A program made the translations under genes and the position numbers. A stretch of DNA of 12,986 bases from CAYTSA01 sp964440345 (GTDB lineage: Bacteria; Desulfobacterota; Desulfovibrionia; Desulfovibrionales; Desulfovibrionaceae): NCBI GenBank assembly GCA_964440345.1, contig CAYTSA010000103.1:1-12986 (forward strand), in the 5' to 3' direction. The stretch's first letter is position 1, and every line of letters begins with the position of its first letter. The notes beneath the pieces are model-generated. The model did not search any database. It saw only the letters and a list, made by a program, of their open reading frames with translations, and had not been told where the DNA came from. Positions 1 to 6,122 of this stretch are shown piece by piece.

Positions 1-1512
1 GTTAAGCCCCAGGCCGGCTCCGCCGTGCTTGCGGGTGATGGAGGCGTCCATCTGGGTGAATTTATCGAAAATCATCTTTTGCTGCGCTTCAGGCACGCCC
101 ATGCCGGAGTCAGCAACATTGACGTAGATGGTTGCAGCGTTCTCGAAGGCTGGAGGACGTTGGCGAGTTCCCTGGCGCTGCAGCCAGGCGGGAGGTTGCA
201 AGCCGGCAGTGACTGAGACCACGCCTTTATCCGTAAACTTGACGGCGTTGGAGACCAGGTTGACGGCCACTTGCCGCAGCCGGTAGGGGTCGCCGGCAAA
301 GGCGCCTCCCAGCTGTGGATCAACCGTACATTGCAGCTTCACGCCCTTGGTTGCGGCGCTCTCGCTGAACAACCCGCACACATCGCCAATAAGCTCAGTA
401 AAATTGAAGGGGATGTCCGCCAACTCCAAACGGCCGGACTCCACCCTGGTCAAGTCCAGAATGTCGTTGATGAGCATGAGCAGGCTCTGGCTGGCGGAGC
501 TGAGCACTTCCAAATATTTCGCTTGTTCGTCTGGCAGGCCAGCTTCTTCCAGGGCCTGGGCCATGCCTTGAATGGCGTTGAGCGGCGTGCGTATCTCGTG
601 GCTCATGACGGAAAGGAACTCGCTCTTGGCCTTGCTGGCGGCGTCGGCCTGCTCTTTGGCGCGCAGCAGCTCATCCTGGGCCGCTTTACGTTCTGCTATT
701 TCCTGTTGCAACAGCTCGTTGGCTTCAGACAGCTCTCTGGTGCGCCGGCTCACCCGCTGTTCCAGGTTTTTGTTCAATTCGTCCAGGGCCTGGACCATGC
801 GCTGGTTCTCTGCAGACATGATGTTGAAGGCCTGGGCCATGTCGCCGATCTCATTGTTGCTGTGCAGGTCCACCTGCTCGCCCAGCCTGCCTTCCTGCAC
901 CCGACGCATGGCCGCCGCCAGCTGCTTGACTGGCGAAATAACCTTGCGCGACAACATCAAGGAAAGCACGCCGGCCATGGAGGCAAAAATCCCGAACAGC
1001 AAGGCTGCAAATATGACGCGCGCTTGGCGGGCGCCGCGCATGTCCTCTTCCAGGTCGTGGTATATGGCGAGCACGCCCAGGGTCCTCCCAATTGCCCTGA
1101 CAGGCTGCAAGTAGAACAAGGCGGAACGCCCCCGCCATGTGACCTGGGCGATGGAATATCCCTTGCCGGCAACATCGATTTGCTCAGGGTCCGCCTGTTC
1201 CGGCACTGGCTGGTCTGTGGCGGTGATCAGTTTCCCTGCCTGGTCGTATACGGCCACAGCTAAAACTTGTTCTGTCTCGCTCATTTTGCCGGCGGTCACG
1301 CGAACGGCTTTGTAATGTTTCATGAACAATTCGTTGGCCAGGGTTTCCGTGCGTTGGCTGGCCATGGCGTGGACAGAGCGTTCAATTTTGTCCAGCATGG
1401 CCTGGCTTCGTGACTGCTCAAGGGGATACAGCGCCACCAAGGAAACGCAGGCTGCGGCCATAAAAATGAAGCCGACGGCCAGAGCAATTTCCCAGCGCAG
1501 GCCCTTGACCAT
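1..1512 (-). CDS. Sensor histidine kinase, C-terminus cut by window edge
   Basis: The frame is open from the ATG at 1512 to the window edge, giving 504 residues without a stop. Visible order: TM1 about 6-29; a periplasmic domain about 30-163 whose second half (VYDQAGKLI, then GRTLGVLAIYHDL) looks Cache/PAS-like; TM2 about 165-185; HAMP about 185-240; a Glu/Gln/Ala-rich coiled coil about 235-295; HisKA with HEIRTPLNA (phospho-acceptor His305); HATPase_c with the N box (NLVSNAVKFT, about 418-427), G1 (DSGMGVP, about 468-474), F box (IFDKFTQMD) and G2 (HGGAGLGLN) at the edge. All catalytic boxes seen are intact. It should autophosphorylate His305 and pass phosphate to a response regulator not in the window; a fused receiver beyond the edge is possible. 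The ATG overlaps the upstream stop (TAATG) and has only a weak ribosome site, so translation is probably coupled to the preceding binding-protein gene. The ligand is unknown. Confidence 0.93.
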   Translation of the reverse strand, partial: MVKGLRWEIALAVGFIFMAAACVSLVALYPLEQSRSQAMLDKIERSVHAMASQRTETLANELFMKHYKAVRVTAGKMSETEQVLAVAVYDQAGKLITATDQPVPEQADPEQIDVAGKGYSIAQVTWRGRSALFYLQPVRAIGRTLGVLAIYHDLEEDMRGARQARVIFAALLFGIFASMAGVLSLMLSRKVISPVKQLAAAMRRVQEGRLGEQVDLHSNNEIGDMAQAFNIMSAENQRMVQALDELNKNLEQRVSRRTRELSEANELLQQEIAERKAAQDELLRAKEQADAASKAKSEFLSVMSHEIRTPLNAIQGMAQALEEAGLPDEQAKYLEVLSSASQSLLMLINDILDLTRVESGRLELADIPFNFTELIGDVCGLFSESAATKGVKLQCTVDPQLGGAFAGDPYRLRQVAVNLVSNAVKFTDKGVVSVTAGLQPPAWLQRQGTRQRPPAFENAATIYVNVADSGMGVPEAQQKMIFDKFTQMDASITRKHGGAGLGLN

Positions 1513-2636
1513 TATTGTTCGCCTGCCGGCTGGAGCAGCATGTGCAGCCTCTTGACGCCCCGCTCTATGCGGACAACGGCAATGGGCTTGCGGACGTCGC
1601 CCTGCCCGTTAAAAGTGATGGAGCCGGAGACGCCGGGGTAGTCAGATGTAGCGGTCAAGGCGGCGCACAGAGCGGCCTGGTCCGCGGCTCCGGCTCTTCC
1701 GGCCGCGTCCACGGCCAGGGCCAGGGCGTCGTAGGCAAGGACAAACGCCTGGGTCGATCCCAGGGGCAGATGGGCCACCATGCGGCGCACCTGCTCGTCG
1801 CCCATTTCTGGCGTCCAGTGAGCTGTGTAATACGCCAGAACTGGAACCTGCCCCTCGGCCTGTCTTAAGTCGACGCTGCCCCAGCCATCGCCGCCCAAAA
1901 GAACCACGTTGCCTTCCATGGCCATGACTTGAGCAATAATATCTTGCACGCCAGTATGGCCGGGAATAAACAACACGTCTGCTCTGCTGTCTTTCAGGCG
2001 CTGCAAAACATCTTGCAGTTCCAAAAAATGGGCCACGTACTCTTGCTGCAGCGTCACTTTTCCCCCAACCAGCTGAAAGCTCTGAAAAAACTTTTCAGCC
2101 AGGTTCATGCTGTAGTCGCTGCCTGCGTCCACCAAAATAGCGACTTTGTCAGCGCCAATGACATCTTTGGCGACTCTGGCCAGGGCTCTGGCCTGCTGGT
2201 TGTCGTTAAAACAGACGCGAAAAACGCAGTCTCCGGTTTTCGTAATGTCCGGATGCGTTGACAGAGCAGAAATAAAGGGCGTTTGTGTTTGCGCAGCCAC
2301 CCGGGCTGCGGCCAGGCAGTGAGAACTGAACATAGGGCCAAGAATAACGTGGGCCGCCTTTTGGACGGCAGATTGTGTTGCGGCATGGGCGCCCAGAGCA
2401 GTTCCCTGGCTGTCCAGCTCCATCAGCTCCACAGGGAGTCCAAACACGCCGCCGGCGGCGTTGGCGTGCTCAGCAGCCTTGCGCGCGCCTTCAAAAAAAG
2501 GCGCATGCGCCAGCGTGCTGCCGCCGGACAGATCGCCGACAACGGCGATGCGCAGCGGCTCCCCCGTTTCTTGCGCGGCCGCAAGGCCCGAAACGCAGAG
2601 CGCGCCAGCAAAGCACAATAGCATCCATAGTCGCAT
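1512..2636 (-). CDS. Periplasmic substrate-binding protein, Peripla_BP_6 type (second paralog)
   Basis: A 374-residue type-I periplasmic binding protein related to LivJ/LivK amino-acid receptors. A Sec signal peptide spans about 1-21 (cleavage likely after GLAAA). The mature part starts with the family strand LRIAVVGDLSG, followed by GGVFGLPVELMELDS, the first-lobe ligand region GPMFSSHCLAAA with SALSTHPDIT, SDYSMNLAEKF, GGDGWGS, and the C-terminal PGVSGSITFNGQGD. It shares these landmarks in the same order with the neighbouring gene at 2651-3781, so the two arose by duplication but have diverged well. No permease or ATPase gene lies nearby. The stop shares its last base with the start of the kinase gene, which suggests a sensory rather than transport role (inference). 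The ATG at 2636 has no recognisable Shine-Dalgarno in the 14-base gap, so translation may depend on coupling. The ligand cannot be predicted; amino acids, amides or small carboxylates are typical for the family. Confidence 0.9.
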   Translation of the reverse strand: MRLWMLLCFAGALCVSGLAAAQETGEPLRIAVVGDLSGGSTLAHAPFFEGARKAAEHANAAGGVFGLPVELMELDSQGTALGAHAATQSAVQKAAHVILGPMFSSHCLAAARVAAQTQTPFISALSTHPDITKTGDCVFRVCFNDNQQARALARVAKDVIGADKVAILVDAGSDYSMNLAEKFFQSFQLVGGKVTLQQEYVAHFLELQDVLQRLKDSRADVLFIPGHTGVQDIIAQVMAMEGNVVLLGGDGWGSVDLRQAEGQVPVLAYYTAHWTPEMGDEQVRRMVAHLPLGSTQAFVLAYDALALAVDAAGRAGAADQAALCAALTATSDYPGVSGSITFNGQGDVRKPIAVVRIERGVKRLHMLLQPAGEQ

Positions 2637-2650
2637 GGCGGCGCAGGGGG

Positions 2651-3781
2651 CTAAGGTTTTACGCTCATTTGATATACCATTTTGCCTTCCTTGAGCATCT
2701 GCACCACCGCGTCCTTGTCCAGGGGATCGCCGTTGGCGTCAAAGGTTATGCGGCCGGAGGCCCCCGGAAAATCCTTGGTCTGGGCCAGAGCGTTTCGAAC
2801 CGCTTCCCTATCCGTTGAGCCGGCCCGCGCAACAGCGTCCGCCAGCACCATGGTCGCGTCGTAGGCCATGACGGTGTTGTCCACAGGGGGTTCGCCATAC
2901 GTTTCTATGTGCAGGGCGCTCATCGCCCGGCTTGCCGGATAGCCGACTTCCGGATGCCAGCCGGCAGCTGCGTAGTTGCCGTCCACGGCGGCGCCGGCAA
3001 ATTCATACATCTCCGATCCCCAGGAGTCCCCTCCCAGAAACACGGCCTCTATCCCCATCTCCCTGGCTTGTTTGATAATCAAGCTGGCTTTGCCCATATA
3101 GCCGGGCAAAAAGGCGGTGTCTGGCGAAAGCGCCTTAACCTTTTCCAGCATGGGGGCGTAATCGGCGTCGTCTTCCTTGTATTCTGCCTGCAGCAGCACA
3201 GAACCGCCGAGCTTAGTAAAGGAAGCGGCGAAATTCTCACTCAAGGAGGCGGCGTAGTCGCTGCTCACGTTAACCAGCAGCACCGTGCTTTCAGCCTGCA
3301 GCTCCCTGCGGGCAAAGACCGCCATGATGGTTCCCTGGAATGGGTCCGTGTAGCACACGCGGAAAATGTAGTCCCCAACCAGGGTAACATCCGGATTTGA
3401 AGACATGGTGGCGATCATAGGCACGCCATGCGACTGCAGCACCGGCGCCATGGCCAGGGAGAGAGAACTCCAGGTGGCCCCCACCACGCCAACAACGCCC
3501 AACTCCACAGCCTCCATGGCGGCCTTGGCCGCCCCAAGAGGCGTGGACTCGCTATCCAGCTCCACCACTTCCACAGGCTGGCCCAGCACTCCGCCCCGGG
3601 CGTTGATTTCCGCCGCCGCCAGTTGCACCCCCCGATAGTTATACGGGCCGGCCACCGCCGCCTCGCCCTGCTTGGCAAAAATAGCGGCAATGCGCACTGG
3701 CTCCTCTTCGGCCAAAGCTGGCCCGGCCTCGCTGCATGCACACCACAACAAGCATAAAATAAGTAGTACTGCTCGCACCAT
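2651..3781 (-). CDS. Periplasmic substrate-binding protein, Peripla_BP_6 type (first paralog)
   Basis: A 376-residue type-I binding protein with a Sec signal peptide (about 1-24, cleavage after PALA). Family landmarks: VRIAAIFAKQGEAA, GVQLAAAEINARGGVLGQPV (the classic helix and turn), VELDSESTPLGA, GATWSSLSLAMAP and ATMSSNPDVT of the ligand cleft, FRVCYTDPFQG, NVSSDYAASL, GGDSWGSEMYEF, and DFPGASGRITFDANGDP near the C-terminus. It is closer to the family consensus than its paralog. A strong ribosome site (AGGGGGAA, about 8 bases before the ATG) directly follows the stop of the cohesin-like gene, so it is the second gene of the operon. Cys10, Cys14 and Cys16 sit in the signal peptide, but none is in a standard lipobox, so a soluble periplasmic protein is preferred. 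It is not accompanied by ABC membrane components in this window. It may capture a ligand for transport encoded elsewhere or, as argued in the findings, for the kinase downstream. Confidence 0.92.
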   Translation of the reverse strand: MVRAVLLILCLLWCACSEAGPALAEEEPVRIAAIFAKQGEAAVAGPYNYRGVQLAAAEINARGGVLGQPVEVVELDSESTPLGAAKAAMEAVELGVVGVVGATWSSLSLAMAPVLQSHGVPMIATMSSNPDVTLVGDYIFRVCYTDPFQGTIMAVFARRELQAESTVLLVNVSSDYAASLSENFAASFTKLGGSVLLQAEYKEDDADYAPMLEKVKALSPDTAFLPGYMGKASLIIKQAREMGIEAVFLGGDSWGSEMYEFAGAAVDGNYAAAGWHPEVGYPASRAMSALHIETYGEPPVDNTVMAYDATMVLADAVARAGSTDREAVRNALAQTKDFPGASGRITFDANGDPLDKDAVVQMLKEGKMVYQMSVKP

Positions 3782-3796
3782 AGGTTATTCCCCCTT

Positions 3797-4345
3797 TTAC
3801 GGTTGCAGCAACAAAGACCGCTGCGGCGCAAGATTGCTGGTTTGGGGCTCCGGGTTGCCGCCAAATATGGTTATGGCTCCGTCCTGGCCGATTATGGCCA
3901 CGGAGTCAGCGTCCGGGGTAGACCCGGACGGCGATGCGTCCAGCACGGCTGTTTTGGCCGGGGCCGAAGACGCCACCGTTATTTGCAGATACAAAACCAC
4001 GCCGTCGCCAATGGCGTCTTTGTTCGACCACGAAATCACCCCGACACGGTACTGCCCGGGCTGAACAAGATTGGCCACCAGGCTCTTGCCAGCCTCTTCG
4101 GCGGCCGGGCCTTTGCTTGCCTCAATATCAGCTATCAAGTCTGTTGAGAAAAAGACGTCAAGAGCCAGGGAAGAAAGCTCCACGCCTGCTTCGTTGCTTA
4201 ACGTTACAGGAACAGTGACGGTCCCGCCAGGCTCAGCCGTGGCCGAGCCCACAGTCATTGTCGGAGCAGCCTCAGCAAAAGACGCGCTCCAGAAGATCAC
4301 AACCAACAGTGCAGCAAGCCATGTATGCTGGCGAATCATGTGCAT
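3797..4345 (-). CDS. Small secreted cohesin-domain-like protein
   Basis: A 182-residue exported protein. A signal peptide (about 1-26, hydrophobic core LAALLVVIFW, cleavage near AEA) is followed by one beta-rich domain about 30-160 with cohesin-type landmarks: MTVGSATAEPGGTVTVPVTL, then SSLALDVFFSTDLI, then GVISWSNKDAIGDGVVLYLQI, and a closing DGAITI strand. The tail (about 160-182) is Pro/Gln/Leu-rich and low in complexity. Cohesins bind dockerins in cellulosomes, but single cohesin-like domains also occur in non-cellulolytic bacteria and archaea with unknown roles. No dockerin is visible here. It is the first gene of the operon. The open frame could begin at a GTG at 4351, but GGAGG at 4353-4357 lies 7 bases before the ATG at 4345 and only 1 base before the GTG, so 4345 is chosen. 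A generic Ig-like adhesion domain is the main alternative. Confidence 0.78.
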   Translation of the reverse strand: MHMIRQHTWLAALLVVIFWSASFAEAAPTMTVGSATAEPGGTVTVPVTLSNEAGVELSSLALDVFFSTDLIADIEASKGPAAEEAGKSLVANLVQPGQYRVGVISWSNKDAIGDGVVLYLQITVASSAPAKTAVLDASPSGSTPDADSVAIIGQDGAITIFGGNPEPQTSNLAPQRSLLLQP

Positions 4346-4352
4346 CAGCACA

Positions 4353-4357
4353 CCTCC
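4353..4357 (-). promoter_or_regulatory. Ribosome binding site deciding the cohesin-like gene start
   Basis: On the minus strand GGAGG lies 7 bases before the ATG at 4345, 13 before an ATG at 4339 and 1 before a GTG at 4351. Only the first spacing is normal. Confidence 0.75.
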
Positions 4358-4381
4358 AGAAAAGTATACGCGTCCCCGCTT

Positions 4382-4408
4382 CCTGAAAATTCAGGCGCGA
4401 CGACGCGC
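4382..4408. repeat. Two adjacent short inverted repeats in the leader of the sensor operon
   Basis: CCTGAA-AA-TTCAGG (4382-4395) abuts GCGCG-ACGA-CGCGC (4395-4408). Both arm pairs are perfect. They lie 37 to 63 bases upstream of the cohesin-like gene start, where an operator or a leader RNA hairpin would sit. Short palindromes can occur by chance, so function is unproven. Confidence 0.35.
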
Positions 4409-4456
4409 ACAGTCATTTTCAAGAGTTGATATACCAAAAAGGGGCCAACTTAGCCA

Positions 4457-4473
4457 TAGCCCATGGCGGGCTA
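4457..4473. repeat. Short hairpin in the divergent intergenic region
   Basis: TAGCCC-ATGGC-GGGCTA forms a perfect 6-bp stem with a 5-base loop. An alternative pairing uses TTAGCC (4450-4455) with GGCTAA (4469-4474), so two arms compete for the same right half. There is no adjacent T-run, so it is not an intrinsic terminator. It could be an operator shared by the divergent genes. Confidence 0.3.
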
Positions 4474-4659
4474 AAATCCAAGGATTAACGAATATCTGAG
4501 GCGGGTTATCGTATTAATTGCATCATGGTTGCAGAATCTCTTCCTTTGCTTGTAAGGTATAGGAGTTTTCTTACACGCGGGCCGCCAACGCATGCACGCC
4601 AGAAAGAGCCGCTGGCGATTCTTGGCGCCTGCCCACAGGCTCTGCGGCCTCAACCCCAA

Positions 4660-4663
4660 GAGG
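4660..4663 (+). promoter_or_regulatory. Ribosome binding site supporting a TTG start
   Basis: GAGG (within AAGAGGG) lies 8 bases before the TTG at 4672, which directly precedes a well-formed signal peptide. A second purine run, AAGGA at 4666-4670, is too close to the TTG to be the main site. Confidence 0.55.
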
Positions 4664-4671
4664 GCAAGGAC

Positions 4672-5958
4672 TTGAGCATCACGCCATCTCAACGTTTCCT
4701 ATACGCCGCCAGCGCTTTGGCCAGCGTCCTGTTCCTTGCCTTTTCCGCCGTTCCCGGCCTCGGAGAAGAGGTCGTAGTCCAGAAATACGTGCTCACCTCC
4801 TCGCCGCAGATGCATATAGATTACATCGGGCTGCATCACGACCAGTTCATGCACGGCATCCCCCCTGCTGTGGGCTCTGGCTTGGAATACATAGGGACCA
4901 AAGACGACGGAGGCGTTTTTCTTTACGCCTTAACCAACAGCGGCCCAATTGCTGCGGGTCCCCTGGTCAACTCAGCCCATGGCTTGGCCCAATCGACCAT
5001 GTATTTGGCCCCAGACTTTGCTCCTTCTTACGGGGCAGTGCTCATTGCCGACGGCAAGGCTGAGCTGGTGAGCCTTGTGCCTGTCAAGAACTCCCCGGGC
5101 AGACCGGCTTCGGGTCTGCCACGCGCACCAACAGGTCTCACTGACACGCTTGCCCACTTGCCTCCAGACCCAAAAGGCGTTTCTCCGGGCGACATAGCCA
5201 TGAACCGCAATTCCCACGAGCTGTTGTGGATATGTGAAACCCAGGGTCCGTCGCTGCTGCACATTGGCGCCAACACCGGCCGTATAAAACGCCGGTTGGA
5301 GCCAGGCTTGGGGCTGCCTGCATCCCTGGCTGACTGCACAGGCAAGGCCGGCTTTACCGGCGTAGCCGCCTTGCCCTCCGGCGGCGTAGCCGCCGTCACC
5401 GGCTCAGCCTGCGGCCCAGGCCAGAACTCGTCGCCGGGTTGCGTGTTGGCTGTGGTTTCGCCCTGGGCAACATCTGTCCGCTTGTACCGCTATCCGCAGA
5501 AGGAGGGCGGGCGGCCTGTGGATTTATGCTCCCTTTCGGAAACCCGAGTGCTCGCCCTGGAAGAGCTTCCAGCGCGCAACGGCAAACCGCACAACCGCAT
5601 AGTTGAAGTAGATTTTTCCGCCGCCGGCCCCTTGCCTGACGGGAACCCCGCCGCCATACACGAAATACTCGACCTTGGCGACTACGGCTGGGAAAGCAAA
5701 GGAGCCGGGTTAGCGCTGTTTACCGACCGCCGCACCCTGGCCGTCATTTCCGACAATAATTTCGGCGTGGCGGCAGCCGTCGCCAGTCCGGCTATAGCAA
5801 AAGACAATACTCCTGTTGTAGAACCAAGCCAGTACGTTTTGACACAGGATAACACCCTTGCCTACAACGGCCGGCCCGTCAATACATCCTTTGTCGTCCG
5901 CCACACAGGCGAAAATTCGCACTTGTGGCTTTTCACCTTCCCAGAGCCCATATTCTGA
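4672..5958 (+). CDS. Secreted phytase-like / esterase-like family protein
   Basis: From the TTG at 4672 the protein has 428 residues with a Sec signal peptide about 1-31 (core YAASALASVLFLAFSAV, cleavage near GLG-EE). The rest fits the 'esterase-like activity of phytase' family (PF13449), a beta-propeller-like fold: AVGSGLEYIGTKDDGGVFLY early; GDIAMNRNSHELLWICETQG with PSLLHIGANTGRI in the middle; GFTGVAALPSGGVAAVTG; and the C-terminal GAGLALFTDRRTLAVISDNNFG, equivalent to the family's closing 'DND F' motif. Members are exported; phosphoesterase activity is assumed from distant similarity and seldom tested. The frame extends upstream to an ATG at 4525, but that would put about 60 residues before the signal core and has no ribosome site, so TTG is preferred. 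It is divergent from the sensor operon and might be one of its targets (inference). The gene is followed by a structured element and tkt. Confidence 0.85.
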   Translation: MSITPSQRFLYAASALASVLFLAFSAVPGLGEEVVVQKYVLTSSPQMHIDYIGLHHDQFMHGIPPAVGSGLEYIGTKDDGGVFLYALTNSGPIAAGPLVNSAHGLAQSTMYLAPDFAPSYGAVLIADGKAELVSLVPVKNSPGRPASGLPRAPTGLTDTLAHLPPDPKGVSPGDIAMNRNSHELLWICETQGPSLLHIGANTGRIKRRLEPGLGLPASLADCTGKAGFTGVAALPSGGVAAVTGSACGPGQNSSPGCVLAVVSPWATSVRLYRYPQKEGGRPVDLCSLSETRVLALEELPARNGKPHNRIVEVDFSAAGPLPDGNPAAIHEILDLGDYGWESKGAGLALFTDRRTLAVISDNNFGVAAAVASPAIAKDNTPVVEPSQYVLTQDNTLAYNGRPVNTSFVVRHTGENSHLWLFTFPEPIF

Positions 5959-5999
5959 CAGCGTACATTTTTCGCTTGCCTTGAAGGGGGCTTGCGTAC

Positions 6000-6069
6000 T
6001 AGAGCATTTTCGCGTTGAGACAACGCCCGCTACTGAAACACTACACTATTGTTTCAGAAAAATGCTCTA
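6000..6069. repeat. 70-base nested inverted-repeat element (three-way-junction fold)
   Basis: Outer arms TAGAGCATTTT (6000-6010) and AAAATGCTCTA (6059-6069) are perfect 11-bp complements. Inside lie two perfect hairpins: GCGTTG-AGA-CAACGC (6012-6026) and CTGAAACA, 9-base loop, TGTTTCAG (6033-6057). Only 1, 6 and 1 bases are left unpaired at the junction. The element sits 41 bases after the phytase-like stop and 53 bases before the tkt ATG, with no T-run after it. It may be a dispersed palindromic (REP/MITE-like) unit or a structured leader of the tkt mRNA. One copy cannot decide this. Confidence 0.7.
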
Positions 6070-6111
6070 AATGCTCCAGCGCCCCTGCTGTTTATCACAC
6101 TATTTACCCGC

Positions 6112-6117
6112 AAGGAG
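6112..6117 (+). promoter_or_regulatory. Ribosome binding site of transketolase
   Basis: AAGGAG lies 5 bases before the ATG at 6123. This fixes the start there rather than at an ATG at 6015, which falls inside the inverted-repeat element and would add 36 residues foreign to the family. Confidence 0.85.
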
Positions 6118-6122
6118 TACCC

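Larger units (their letters stand above)
4346..4671. other. Divergent intergenic region between the sensor operon and the phytase-like gene
   Basis: About 326 bases without a convincing gene. It must hold the promoters of both divergent units. I see three short inverted repeats (4382-4395, 4395-4408, 4457-4473), the ribosome sites of both genes, and several AT-rich patches (4428-4440, 4506-4519) that could contain -10 elements. No -35/-10 pair is good enough to call. A sigma-54 (-24/-12) element was looked for around 4436-4450 (minus strand) and not found. An ATG at 4525 is in frame with the downstream gene but lacks a ribosome site. Confidence 0.6.

Noticed and set aside
271..1263. Long plus-strand open frame of 330 codons
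   Set aside because: It is antisense to the histidine kinase, whose minus-strand frame shows every expected kinase motif. The plus-strand translation shows no family features. GC-rich codon bias keeps antisense frames open.
2705..2740. Dockerin-like calcium loop (DANGDPLDKD) near the end of the first binding protein
   Set aside because: It was tempting because of the cohesin-like neighbour, but a Gly/Asp-rich turn after the SGxITF strand is normal in Peripla_BP_6 proteins, and the second dockerin repeat is absent.
5359..5394. Direct repeat GGCGTAGCCGCC twice, with an overlapping GGCGGC-GTA-GCCGCC hairpin
   Set aside because: It lies inside the phytase-like coding region and encodes two GVAA turns. 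The repeat follows from similar codons and shows no sign of separate function.
6015..6122. Upstream ATG at 6015 as the transketolase start
   Set aside because: It lies inside the inverted-repeat element and adds 36 residues not typical of the family. The ATG at 6123 has a strong AAGGAG and the conserved N-terminus.
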